Assembly: GCF_018446385.1 (NCBI RefSeq)
Contig: NC_055997.1
Location: forward strand, 45,884,254 to 45,948,253
Origin: Zingiber officinale
Lineage: Eukaryota; Streptophyta; Magnoliopsida; Zingiberales; Zingiberaceae
Direction of reading: 5' to 3'
Length of the DNA stretch: 64,000 nucleotides
In this document: one piece after another, positions 44,824 to 54,119 of the stretch
Layout: each line of letters begins with the position of its first letter
How positions within the stretch are numbered: the first letter of the stretch is position 1
Position numbers and translations under genes: made by a program
Notes under the pieces: generated by a model
What the model saw: only the letters and a program-made list of their open reading frames with translations
The model's database searches: none
Told to the model about the DNA's origin: nothing

Positions 44824-46093
44824 TTCCTACTGTTGCTCTATTATGACTCTAGTACAGCTTGTAGCAGCTCTATTATGACTCTTGTATCTATATCGACTTT
44901 TTAGTCTAATGGACAGTTTCACTTCAGGCTTGATTAACTATACCTTAACCTAATAAATTAGTCCTTTAGTCACATTCTTTTATAAATTCTAGGAAAAACA
45001 GTTTTTCAAAACTCCAATTTTAATAAACTTTCAAAAGTTGGGTTTAGTTTAGGATTTCCCCTAGACATCATGTTCCCCTAGAATTAAGCCAAAGCATCTC
45101 ACAACACCTAGGTTTACCTTGATTGTGTTTGTAAAACATAGAACGGTGTGAGATGCATAGGGTACAGCCTGGACTCAAGAATGCTTATTTCTGTGCATCA
45201 ATATGAGTCTGGGCATTAAATACATAATTAACAGTAATCAAATCAAGTCTTCCAGCCTTAGTCAAATCTAACTGGATCAATTGACTTGACTTGACTAACC
45301 AGGTGAACACTGTTGCCCTCTAGGCAATCAGCAAGCAGCTAAATGGTTAGACAGTTGGTGGAGGCAATATTAAAGTTTAAGCATGTTTGTACTTAAGGGC
45401 TCTGATACCTGATCAAAACCAAATCTTGACTCATGCTTGGACTTTAGAACACTGAAACCTTACTAAAACTAAATTAAGGTTATCTCCTCTCCTTTGCCTT
45501 AAGTATTCCTGAAATTTATCTCAAAAACATTCCTTAAACAGTTTTATCAAAATTTTCTCCAAACTTAACTTTCAAATATCTTCTTCTTTGAAATTTTTTT
45601 TTAAAACCCTTTTGAAAATTCATTAAGTTGTTAAAGCTTTAAAAATTATTTTTCCTTGCAAATTTATTTGAAAATCTCTGAAGTTGAAACCTGTATTTTG
45701 AAAAAAAAAATTTCTATGAAAATTTTGGAAACCAATATTTTTCTATAGACTCAAAAAAGAGCTCATGTTTTTCTATGTCTATTCAAACAAAATAAATTCT
45801 AAGGTGTTCTCCTTCACTTTCCTTGCCTAAAATAAAATGTTTTTTAATTCTATCTTGAAAATTAAGTTTTTCAAAACTAGCTCATTTTTGATATATGGCA
45901 AAGGGGCAGAGTAGAGAAATTCAAAGTAGAGAAATTCAAAAGAAAAAGGAAACCTTGTATTAAGGGGGAGCTTCACAAAAAGTTTAAGTGTTAGCTTAAG
46001 TTAGACGTTCATTTGAATTTAGATACTTAAGTTTGCATAATATACTTATGCGTTTGTTTTTTCACTTAACTTTGAATTTGGGTTGCCATAATC
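44824..46093 (+). other. 3' region of element E
   Basis: Non-coding, with T- and A-rich tracts (45540-45740). No gene seen. It ends at the polypurine tract. Confidence 0.6.
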
Positions 46094-46107
46094 AAAAAGG
46101 GGGAGAT
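46094..46107 (+). promoter_or_regulatory. Polypurine tract of element E
   Basis: AAAAAGGGGGAGAT directly upstream of the 3' LTR. Identical to the tract of element B read on its own strand. Confidence 0.9.
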
Positions 46108-47286
46108 TGTTGGTGCGGGAAGCATCTGACGATCGAACCTGAGTTTTGATAATGACAAAGGATTCAAAGTTAAGGGTTGTTGTAATCTAACATGGTTGAA
46201 TGAGTATTTCAGGAAAGTCCTAGCTGCGGTTAGGCAAAGGGAAAAACCCTAGGGGGTGGTAACCCTAGGTCATAGGGGGTGGTAACCCTATGCGGAAAGT
46301 CTTGGCAGGTCGATGGCTTCAGGCAAAAGTCCTAGGGGGTGGTAAACCTAGGTGGAAAGTCCTGGTATCGTGAACCAGGTGAAAGTCTGGACTAGCCGGG
46401 AAGCGGATGTCCAGCAGAAAGTCCGGAAGCATCGAGTGCTGAGCAAAAGTCCAGTCGATCTGGAGGATCGACTGGCAGAGAGGAGTAGGTGAGGACGCGC
46501 TCCCCGTAGAGGGAACAGTAGGCGTCGGGTCGACCTAGGATTTCTGATTGGAAATCCGAAGTCAGACTCGGACAGTCCGAAGACTGTCAATTCTTCTTTA
46601 TGATGTTTTGTCTTATTCTAACACTGTCTTGCAGGGGATTTTGCTCGGACTAACCTTTGTTTGCAGGTGAGGAACCTGCTGGAAAAAGGCTGTCCGGGCG
46701 CCAGGGATGGATCCGAGCGCCCGGGATGGATCCGGGCGCCCGGAGGTCCGAGCGCCCGGAACAGGTCCGGGCGCCCGGGACCAAAGTTTATCCCCTGCCC
46801 GAAGTTGACACGTGTAGCATCCTGGTTGGCTGGCCACGTCACACTCCAGGAGCCCGGAAGGGATCCAGGCGCCCGGAACATCATATAAAAGAAGGGTCAA
46901 GGTGCAGCTTCAAAATAGACAAGAATCTAAGTAATCTCCCTGCGACAAGCTGCTAACGACTCGATCCAGAAAGTGCTGCAACGACACCCCGACAACCCGG
47001 AGCTTCAATTTAGTCTTTTGTTGTCGGTATAATCTGTTTACTGCTTTAAATTGTAGTTAATCTGTAATAGTTTTATCGTGCTTATAGTTGTTGCCCACGG
47101 AAAGCGATCAAGGATCGCGGGCCTTCGAGTAGGAGTCGCCTTAGGCTCCGAACGAAGTAAATCTTCCTGTCTCTCTGTGTTTGTTATTTCTTTATTCCGC
47201 TGCGCTTTTACTCGTTTGTTTTACGAATCGAAAGAAATAGCCACGAACGCTATTCACCCCCCCTCTAGCGTGGTCTCGATCCAACA
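46108..47286 (+). repeat. 3' LTR of element E (1179 bp)
   Basis: Nearly identical to the 5' LTR. Differences include small indels (for example around 46380 and 46478) and one extra palindrome copy. Followed by CCAAT. Confidence 0.95.
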
Positions 47287-48282
47287 CCAATTAGCCGGGT
47301 TACGAATTGTAGTTCGTTCAGGAAAAGGAAGGGGTAAAGGAGAACCACTCCTCATAGGAAACGTGAAACCATTCTCATCCCGAACGATCATTTTCATAGT
47401 AAGGCATGTATCAATGTCAATCATGTCATTACCATGAATTATTTCCAACCCATCAACATCAAGATTTAAATTATAAGCTATTCGGGTAATCAAACCACCA
47501 AAAACAATCGATCCCGATGATGCCCTAGCCGATCTCAATAAGGTTTGAACAAAATGAAAACCAGAGTCAAATTCAACCTTATAAAGCATAGCCCATAAAG
47601 CATAAAGCTCTATCTTTTTAACCACCCCATCACTCTCTCCCCTACCAAAAATAGTTTTACTCATGACTCTATGTAGATACCTAAAGATGGGGTTCTGCAT
47701 ATGGGAGGCCTTAGCTCTTGAAGGTTCATAAGGTTGAGCTAACCCAGTTATTGCATTCCAAAAATGATTCCAATTAAACCTTGGATCAAACCTACGAGGG
47801 CTACCGGTGGTTATTCCAAAACAGGAATTAAAGTCACTAAATGCCCATAGAAATTCTTGATTCATTAATCTAAAAGAGATTTTTCCAGAATAATCATCTT
47901 CATTAGTAAAATGGACATCCAATGAACTTAAAAATTCCAAAACAAGACGAGGATATGTAGGCAAATGTGTGTACATAATATCACTCCAATCCAAAAATCC
48001 AATCATCAAATCTACATCTTCCCTAATTCCAAGCATATCAAGAACAGTTTGGTCCATATATCTAGTACACACTATCTTTCTATTGACAAGAATTGCAAAT
48101 CTAGTTACTTGATCATCATTTCTAAATACAATATTGAATTCATTGTCATTACCTTCGTTGCGTGAAGTCCTTTTGCCTTTGCCCTTCACTGGTTGTTTTC
48201 CTTTGTCCCTTGATGGCTCCTTCTCTTTGTCTCCACTAGATCCACCACCCCCTTTGCGAAGTCTCTTCAAAATATTGGACAT
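47287..48282 (-). CDS. Element D ORF2, N-terminal part (Athila-type second ORF)
   Basis: Starts at the ATG at 48282 and runs 332 codons to the E insertion, continuing at 38728. A basic, Gly/Lys/Ser-rich N-terminus (about 45 residues) may serve nuclear targeting or nucleic-acid binding. The body has S-F-R-L-M-N-Q-E-F-L-W-A-F and F-N-W-N-H-F-W, then N-P-I-F-R-Y-L-H-R-V and I-F-G-R-G-E-S-D-G, the pattern of Athila-type 'putative plant transposon protein' ORFs. Later comes G-G-L-I-T-R-I-A. The full gene would encode about 502 residues. It was open until E inserted. No envelope-like transmembrane segment was noticed. Confidence 0.85.
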
Positions 48283-48461
48283 CTTGACAAGTTTAGATAG
48301 GGGAAGAATTATCTAGAGTTGTGGAACTCAAAGAACAAAACTTCAAAGAACAAAAGATCTTAGGTTAAGAGAACAAAAAGTCCAAGTCTTAGGGAGGAGG
48401 AGAATCGGATCTAAGAGATCTTGAGAGATTAGAGAGGGGTTTTTAAGAAATTGGGGGAGAA

Positions 48462-48470
48462 AGATATATT
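48462..48470 (-). promoter_or_regulatory. Internal TATA-like box, ORF2 promoter of D
   Basis: AATATATCT on the minus strand, about 20-25 bp after the internal ACACGGCC cluster and about 180 bp before the ORF2 ATG at 48282. Confidence 0.5.
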
Positions 48471-48489
48471 TTGGAGAGTCGGGGGTGTG

Positions 48490-48835
48490 CGGAACACGGC
48501 CAAGATCTGGCCGTGTGAGGTAAGAAGAAGACTTTAATAGTTCTCCTACACGGGCCGTGTAGATCTACACGGCCTCCCCATCTTTCCTCTCGGGATTCTT
48601 TGCACGGGCCGTGTATATCCACACGGCCTCCCCCTCTTCCTTCTCTGGATTCCTCGCACGGCCGTGTCTGGGACACGGCTTCTCCATCCTTCCTCTCGGG
48701 CGTGTTTTTGACACGGCCTAGATCCTTTTCTCCTCGGAAGATGCTATACGGCCGTGTCTGGATGACACGGCCTAAGCACTTCCCTTCTCTGCAACTTTTC
48801 CCTAGCCGTGTATAGCACACGGCCGAGCTCCGTTT
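48490..48835. repeat. Internal ACACGGCCGTGT cluster of D
   Basis: About ten copies of ACACGG(C/G)CCGTGT or halves (CACACGGCC, GGCCGTGT) between the gag-PR stop and ORF2. It is the same motif as in the D LTRs and lies outside them. Confidence 0.9.
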
Positions 48836-48975
48836 TGCACCTAACCTGAAAACAAAAATCAAAAGAATGCATCAAACTAAAAGAAATTTAGATACAGATC
48901 AAAACTAACTAAAAGAACCTTTGGGTTGCCTCCCAAGAAGCGCTTGTTTAAGGTCTTTAGCTCGACCAAACTTTA

Positions 48976-51369
48976 TCATTCATTTCTTTTCCTCGCCCTT
49001 GGAGGACAGATATACTTTTCGTTTTTGTTGGGGGGTCTTCTCCCAACATCTTCCACCACATTATCTCCTTCATTTGGTGGCCTTCCATGAGGATGGAAAT
49101 TCCATTCCTCAAGTTTATAAATGCTTGACCTGCTACAAGCATTTAAAAGAGACGAGACATGGTTAGAGATTTTAGATAAATCATATTCCAACTTTTCCTT
49201 ACCAATTACCAAAGAAAGCTTATGATTTTTGACATCAATTATAGCTCCAGCTGTAGCAAGGAAAGGTCTTCCTAATATGATAGGAATCCTAGGGTCCTCT
49301 TCCATGTCCAACACGACAAAATCTGTGGGAATAACATTCCCATCCACCTCTACTGGCACATCTTCTAAAATACCCAAAGGGTACCTGCAGGAATGATCGG
49401 CAAGTTGAAGTGCCATAGTAGTAAGTTTAATGTTTTTGAAACCTAATTTATTACAAATTGAATAAGGAATGAGGCTAACACTCGCCCCCAAATCACAGAA
49501 AGCTTTTTCAAAAAATTCTTTTCCTATGTTGCAAGGGATATAAAAGCTCCCTGGGTCCTTCAGTTTTGGAGAAGTGTTCCTCTCAAAAATAGCACTACAT
49601 TCCTCACTGAGCGCAATGGTCTCGACCTCTCCTCTTCTTCTCTTGTTTGACATGAGATCCTTCAGGAATTTGGCAAATCTAGGCATTTGCAGAATAGCAT
49701 CGATAAGAGGTACCTCTACACAAATTTTCTTAACTTTTTCTAGAAACTTGCCAAATTCTTCATCTTTCTTGAGCATTGTAAGTCTTTGAGGAAAAGGGAC
49801 AACTTTGCTCTGATGGTTCAGTGGAAGAGTTTCTTCAACCTCAATGGTACTCTCCTCATTAGCTTGAATCTGATTTGATATAGGAGGAGAGAGCTCTTCT
49901 TCTTTTTGTATCCCTTTTGAAACAGTCACTTGGGAGTCTCCCAAGGTCCGTCCGCTCCTAAGCTCAATCCTATTGCAATGCTCCATAGGATTCACATCAG
50001 GTTTTCCTGGAAGTTGCCCTGGTGCTCTGGATGATGAGGAAGCGAGTTGGGCAATTTGACTATCCTGGATCATTTGATGCTTTTCAGAATTATCCATTCT
50101 TTGGATGAGCTTTGCTATATCTTGCTTCATTTCATTCTGACTTGAGATAATTTCTTCAAGCATCTTTTCAACATTTGACTTTGGTAAGCCTTGAGAAGAT
50201 AGATGTTGAAAATTTTGTTGCCCAGCTTGAAAATTTGGTCTTGCCCCCATAGATGGTCCTTGATCTTGATTGTTTCTGTAAGAAAGATTTGGATGACTCT
50301 TCCATCCAGGGTTATAAGTATTTGAGTATGGGTTGTTCTGCCTTTGATTGTAACTCATGATTGCATCACATTGTTCAAGTTGATTGATTTGTGCAGTGAT
50401 AGCTCCCAATGGACATGAGTCATTTGAATGCTCTGAACTCCCACATACTTCACAAGATGTACTAATAGCATTGACCATATTAGCACTAGTCCCCATATTC
50501 TCAAATTTCTTTTTAAGAGCGTCCAATTTTGCAGACAAAAGAGTGACTGCATCTACCTCAAACTTCCCTGATGCTTTAATTGTTGGGTTTACAGAGGAAT
50601 AGCCACAACTTCTTTCATTTGCCCATTGATGATGATTTTGTGCTACACTTTCAATGATTTCTTCGGCTTCATCTAAGCTTTTGTTCATAAGTGCCCCTCC
50701 AACAGCTGAATCAAGGGACACTTTGGTATGATAATTGATACCATTATAAAAAGTATGCAACACTAACCATCTTTCCAACCCATGATGTGGGCATTGTCTG
50801 AGCATACTATTATATCTATCCCATGCTTCAAAAAGAGATTCTGAGTCAGTTTGCTTGAAGCTTGCAATTAAATTCCTCATATGAGCTGTTTTGCTTGGTG
50901 GAAAGAACTTATCAAGAAACTGTTGCTCACACTGCTCCCAAGTGGTGATGCTATTAGGGGCCAAAGAATTCAGCCATTGCTTTGCCCTATCTCTTAGAGA
51001 AAACCCAAATAACAATAATCTAACTGCATCTGAAGGAACTCCATTCATTTTCATGGTACCACATATTTCATAAAAGACCTCTAAGTGTTGATTAGGGTCC
51101 TCATGAGGTCCTCCACCGAATTGGTTCTGCTGCACCATAGATATGATTGCAGGTTTGATCTCAAAGTTATTAGCTTCCACCGAAGGTCTTGAAATACTAG
51201 ATCGAAAACCTCTCGCATAGGGTGCTGCATAATCCTTAAGTGGTCTATTCGCCATGTTCAAATGTTCCTGTTCTTCAATTTGCCTTTGCAGAATTCTTCT
51301 TTTATGGAAAGTTCTATCAATCTCAGGGTCAAAAGGAAAGAATTCCCCTGCAAAGTTAGATCTTCGCAT
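48976..51369 (-). CDS. Element D Gag-protease (Athila-like gypsy)
   Basis: An intact frame of 797 residues from the ATG at 51369 (M-R-R-S-N-F-A-G-E-F). The capsid domain of the Retrotrans_gag type spans about residues 80-250 (W-L-N-S-L, then F-L-D-K-F-F-P and a Y-N-x-M-L-R-Q-C-P-H-H motif). A short knuckle C-E-V-C-x-x-x-x-H-x-x-x-x-C follows near residue 310 and a Gln-rich middle after that. The protease near residue 640 has D-L-G-A-S-V-S-L-I-P, the Athila-type form of the active site with Leu in the Ser position, and I-P-I-I-L-G-R-P-F-L. The frame stops shortly after protease, with no RT. The neighbouring DNA is the internal promoter of ORF2. Confidence 0.9.
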   Translation of the reverse strand: MRRSNFAGEFFPFDPEIDRTFHKRRILQRQIEEQEHLNMANRPLKDYAAPYARGFRSSISRPSVEANNFEIKPAIISMVQQNQFGGGPHEDPNQHLEVFYEICGTMKMNGVPSDAVRLLLFGFSLRDRAKQWLNSLAPNSITTWEQCEQQFLDKFFPPSKTAHMRNLIASFKQTDSESLFEAWDRYNSMLRQCPHHGLERWLVLHTFYNGINYHTKVSLDSAVGGALMNKSLDEAEEIIESVAQNHHQWANERSCGYSSVNPTIKASGKFEVDAVTLLSAKLDALKKKFENMGTSANMVNAISTSCEVCGSSEHSNDSCPLGAITAQINQLEQCDAIMSYNQRQNNPYSNTYNPGWKSHPNLSYRNNQDQGPSMGARPNFQAGQQNFQHLSSQGLPKSNVEKMLEEIISSQNEMKQDIAKLIQRMDNSEKHQMIQDSQIAQLASSSSRAPGQLPGKPDVNPMEHCNRIELRSGRTLGDSQVTVSKGIQKEEELSPPISNQIQANEESTIEVEETLPLNHQSKVVPFPQRLTMLKKDEEFGKFLEKVKKICVEVPLIDAILQMPRFAKFLKDLMSNKRRRGEVETIALSEECSAIFERNTSPKLKDPGSFYIPCNIGKEFFEKAFCDLGASVSLIPYSICNKLGFKNIKLTTMALQLADHSCRYPLGILEDVPVEVDGNVIPTDFVVLDMEEDPRIPIILGRPFLATAGAIIDVKNHKLSLVIGKEKLEYDLSKISNHVSSLLNACSRSSIYKLEEWNFHPHGRPPNEGDNVVEDVGRRPPNKNEKYICPPRARKRNE

Positions 51370-51601
51370 ACACAAGAATAAGATAGCAGATGGCAATTCG
51401 ACACAAAAAGAAAAGAAGAAAAAATAGATGGATCAAAAATGCAGAATTGAATTTGTACAAAAAGAATTAACAAGAAGTGAAAGTTATACAAGAAAGTAAA
51501 AACAGAAATCTACTGATTAGTTACAACTATACAATATGAAAGGAAAATAAATGTTATGTTTAGTCTAACTCAATTGATAATTCCTAATGTTATAGCGCAG
51601 T

Positions 51602-51621
51602 CCCCGGCAACGGCGCCAAAA
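51602..51621 (-). promoter_or_regulatory. Primer binding site of D
   Basis: TTTTTGGCGCCGTTGCCG on the minus strand, three bases from the LTR. It is the site type used by Athila/Tat-lineage gypsy elements; I believe it matches tRNA-Asp, which should be checked. Confidence 0.75.
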
Positions 51622-52674
51622 ACTTGTTCGCTCTCCGCAAGTGTACGGAAATGTCGCAAGTAATATAAAAGATTATCGTATCCACAGGGACTGGAATAAG
51701 CACTAGAAATGTCTCAATGCGAATTAGCTAAGCAACTATCCAATCGTTTCAAAAGCAAAGTAAAGGTAAACAAATCTAATCTTAAAGATCAACAAACAAG
51801 AGTTTAGTGTTTTGGATTATGCTAAAGGGAGATTCTAGGAGTTTCAGTTTCTTTGTAAGATTTCTTGAATGTAAATGGTTCACCAATTCTTATCCCTCAA
51901 TTGTCAAACATGTAGAAAGTTGTCGGTTCTCTCTTGCAATAGACAATCGGCTAAGGACTGAGAAATGTATCTAAATAGGATTAATTAGACATGAACCTAC
52001 GTTGTCCTTACACAGAAGCGCACCTATTACTATGCCTTCCTCGGATATCAACATAGAAGCCCACAACTTATTAATCTATCAAGATACAAGAAACTAATCA
52101 CAAGATCCATCCTACTCTCTTGAATATTCTCATTTCCTCTTCAAGATTATCTCCCAAACGTCCTTACACGGGCTTGCACCTGTCACGTGGATCCCTCGGA
52201 TGATCGAGTGAGAGTTTATCTTTACAAAGTCCACAAGAAATCCAAACAATCAATCAAGAATGAGAATTAAGCACAAATCATTATTAATCATTCAAGATCT
52301 AATTGATACAAGCAAGACAATGTCATTGAAACAAGAAAATGGCAAATCCATAAGAGAATACATCAATCCATCATACAAATACTCCCTTAATCCTAGAATA
52401 CAAGATCTACTCCATGAATCGAGGAAGAAAACCCGAAGAAATAGAGATTACAAGCATTTCTTAAATCCCCAATCCAAGAAATCAAGAAGAGGGGGAAAGA
52501 AAAAACTTATCTACGAAGAAGCCTCGTCTTCGGATCCAAACCTCGCTCCGGAGTCGAAATCGTCGAGATCTCCCTTAGAATCGCCCAAAAATCCTCCCAA
52601 GAATGGGCGGAAACCACCAAATCTTGCTTTCTCCCAAAGGGGGAGAGATCCCCTTTCAATTCATGAAGAAGGGT

Positions 52675-52682
52675 TTAAATAG
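52675..52682 (-). promoter_or_regulatory. TATA-like box of D 5' LTR
   Basis: TATTTAAA (CCTCTATTTAAACCC) on the minus strand, about 20 bp downstream of the palindrome cluster. Confidence 0.65.
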
Positions 52683-52697
52683 AGGAGGGAATCGGGC

Positions 52698-53050
52698 GCC
52701 ACACGGCCCCGTGACACGGCCGTGTGAGATTCACACGGCCATGTCCAGTTCCCTCTCTGCCAAAGCTGCATGGTCGTGTGTCTCCACACGGCCAGAACCC
52801 TTCTGCTCTCTGGAAATGCTACACGGCCGTGTAGTGCACACGGCCACAGCCTGTTTGGTCTCTGGAAATCTCACACGGCCGTGTAGATCCACACGGCCAT
52901 GTAAGGCTTCTGCTCTGGTAGGCTTCAAATCTTGACACGGCCGTGCGAGGTTCACACGGCCATGTCATCTTCCTCTTCTGTTGGTGCCAAACTCCACACG
53001 GCCCGAGCTCCATACCAGTGCAGGGCCGTGTGAGGTACACGGCCCGGTGC
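52698..53050. repeat. ACACGGCCGTGT palindrome cluster (D, 5' LTR)
   Basis: About a dozen motifs including four perfect ACACGGCCGTGT, typically a full palindrome followed some 12 bp later by a CACACGGCC half. Just upstream of the TATA-like box. Confidence 0.92.
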
Positions 53051-53270
53051 TTTCTCCCTTTGCTTCCTCCAATGCATGCCCAAAGATGTAGATTCTTCAC
53101 CAAATCGACTCCTGTGTACAGAAAATGCACAAAAAGCAGATCTCCGAACCAAAAGAGTAAATATGCTAAAAGGAAAGCTGGAAGTATAAAAATGCATAGA
53201 TCAAGCATGATCAAAATATGTAAATGTGCGTAAAAACATGCATAAAAGAGTATATAATCTACGCACATCA

Positions 53271-54117
53271 GGCAGTCATCCTTCATGTGCCCTTCTTCAT
53301 TGTAGTTGTGACAGCGGACCTTCCTTTTGCTTCGATAATCCTTATTCATCTGTGATTTAAATTTATTAGATCGAATAAACTTATTGAACTTTCTTACCAT
53401 TAGGGCAGCTTCATCTTCATCAATTGATTTTTCGGAGTCAGAATCATTCATTATTGCCTTTAGGGCAATGTTTTGGCTTGGTTTCTTTTGTCCTGCACAC
53501 CGAGATTAGTGTAATTCATAAATAGAAAAGAGATTGTCTAGTGTACTTACCTCGAGATCCTTTGAGATATAGTAGGAGTCTACTATAGATGTCCATTCCG
53601 GTGTTCTTGGGAACGCATTTAATGCATACCTTTGTGTGTCCCGATTCGTTACTATTTCTCAGAGGCTTGAGAATCCGGTGATTAGCTCCTTGGGTCTTTC
53701 ATATAATTGTGCTACTGACTCTCCTTCCATCCGGAGGTTCGTTAGTTGATTCTGGAGCACGTCCCGTCTCACAAGCTTTGTTTTGGAAGTTCCTTCATGC
53801 AGTTCTAGGAACTTCTCCCAAAGTTCCTTTGCTGAGTCATAATCTCCGATTCGATTTACTTCTTGGGGTGGAAGTACGTTGAGTAGGTGGAACTCGACTC
53901 ATCCGTTTGCTACGAAGTTTGCATGTTCCTTCTTGGTCCACTGATATTCTTCTTTTTTTTCTCCTTGGGGGGTTTTTGGAGCTACAAAACCGTATTTAAT
54001 TATTAGTGGAATTTCGAAGTCAGTTTTGAAGAATACCTCCATGTTTTTCTTCCATGACGCAAATTCTCCTTCAAAATTTGGTGGATAAATCGTTGGTTGT
54101 CCGGTGATAACTAGCAT
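53271..54117 (-). pseudogene. Element C gag, N-terminal part
   Basis: Minus-strand copia gag. The frame 54117-53899 contains F-A-S-W-K-K-N-M-E-V-F-F, the UBN2-type capsid start. After frame breaks, the E-L-W-E-K-F-L-E-L-H-E-G-T region is visible near 53830. The frame 53451-53281 has an acidic block and the start of a zinc knuckle (C-H-N-Y..E-G-H-M-K-D-D-C) with Tyr for the second Cys. Element D entered within the last knuckle codons, and the other half is at 25224-24720. Old and inactive. Confidence 0.75.
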
Positions 54118-54119
54118 TT

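Larger units (their letters stand above)
38734..47286 (+). mobile_element. Element E: complete copia-type element with gag and ORF2 but no pol
   Basis: LTRs 38734-39909 and 46108-47286 are nearly identical (1176 and 1179 bp) and flanked by the duplication CCAAT (38729-38733, 47287-47291). A primer site for tRNA-iMet follows the left LTR, and AAAAAGGGGGAGAT precedes the right one. The 6.2-kb interior holds an intact gag, a 1.9-kb AT-rich spacer, an internal palindrome cluster with a TATA box, a spliced ORF2 and a 3' region. No protease, RT, RNase H or integrase motifs exist. Intact frames and near-identical LTRs indicate a recent insertion. Confidence 0.95.
25225..53270 (-). mobile_element. 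Element D: Athila-like gypsy retrotransposon with gag-PR and ORF2, no RT/INT
   Basis: Bounded by the 5-bp duplication GGCAG (25220-25224 and 53271-53275). The two LTRs are equally long (1646 bp) once the CACTA insertion in the left one is removed. On the minus strand: 5' LTR, primer site TTTTTGGCGCCGTTGCCG, gag-protease, internal palindrome cluster and TATA, ORF2, polypurine tract and 3' LTR. No reverse transcriptase, RNase H or integrase motif exists between gag-PR and ORF2. Elements E and the CACTA (with F inside) account for the extra length; D itself is about 9.2 kb. Confidence 0.9.
51625..53270 (-). repeat. 5' LTR of D (1646 bp)
   Basis: TGATGTGCGTAG ... GCGAACA on the minus strand. Reading in that direction: the ACACGGCCGTGT cluster (53050-52698), a TATA-like box TATTTAAA (52682-52675), then R/U5. 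It is undisturbed and serves as reference for the interrupted 3' LTR. Confidence 0.94.
22931..54119 (-). mobile_element. Element C: gag-only copia relic, split by element D
   Basis: On the minus strand: gag N-terminus (54117-53271), then element D inserted with the duplication GGCAG, then the gag C-terminus (25224-24720), a short non-coding stretch, a polypurine tract and a 3' LTR from 23847 down to about 22931. No pol motif lies between gag and LTR. The 5' LTR is not present because element G begins at 54120. Without D, C occupies about 3.1 kb of the window. Confidence 0.7.
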
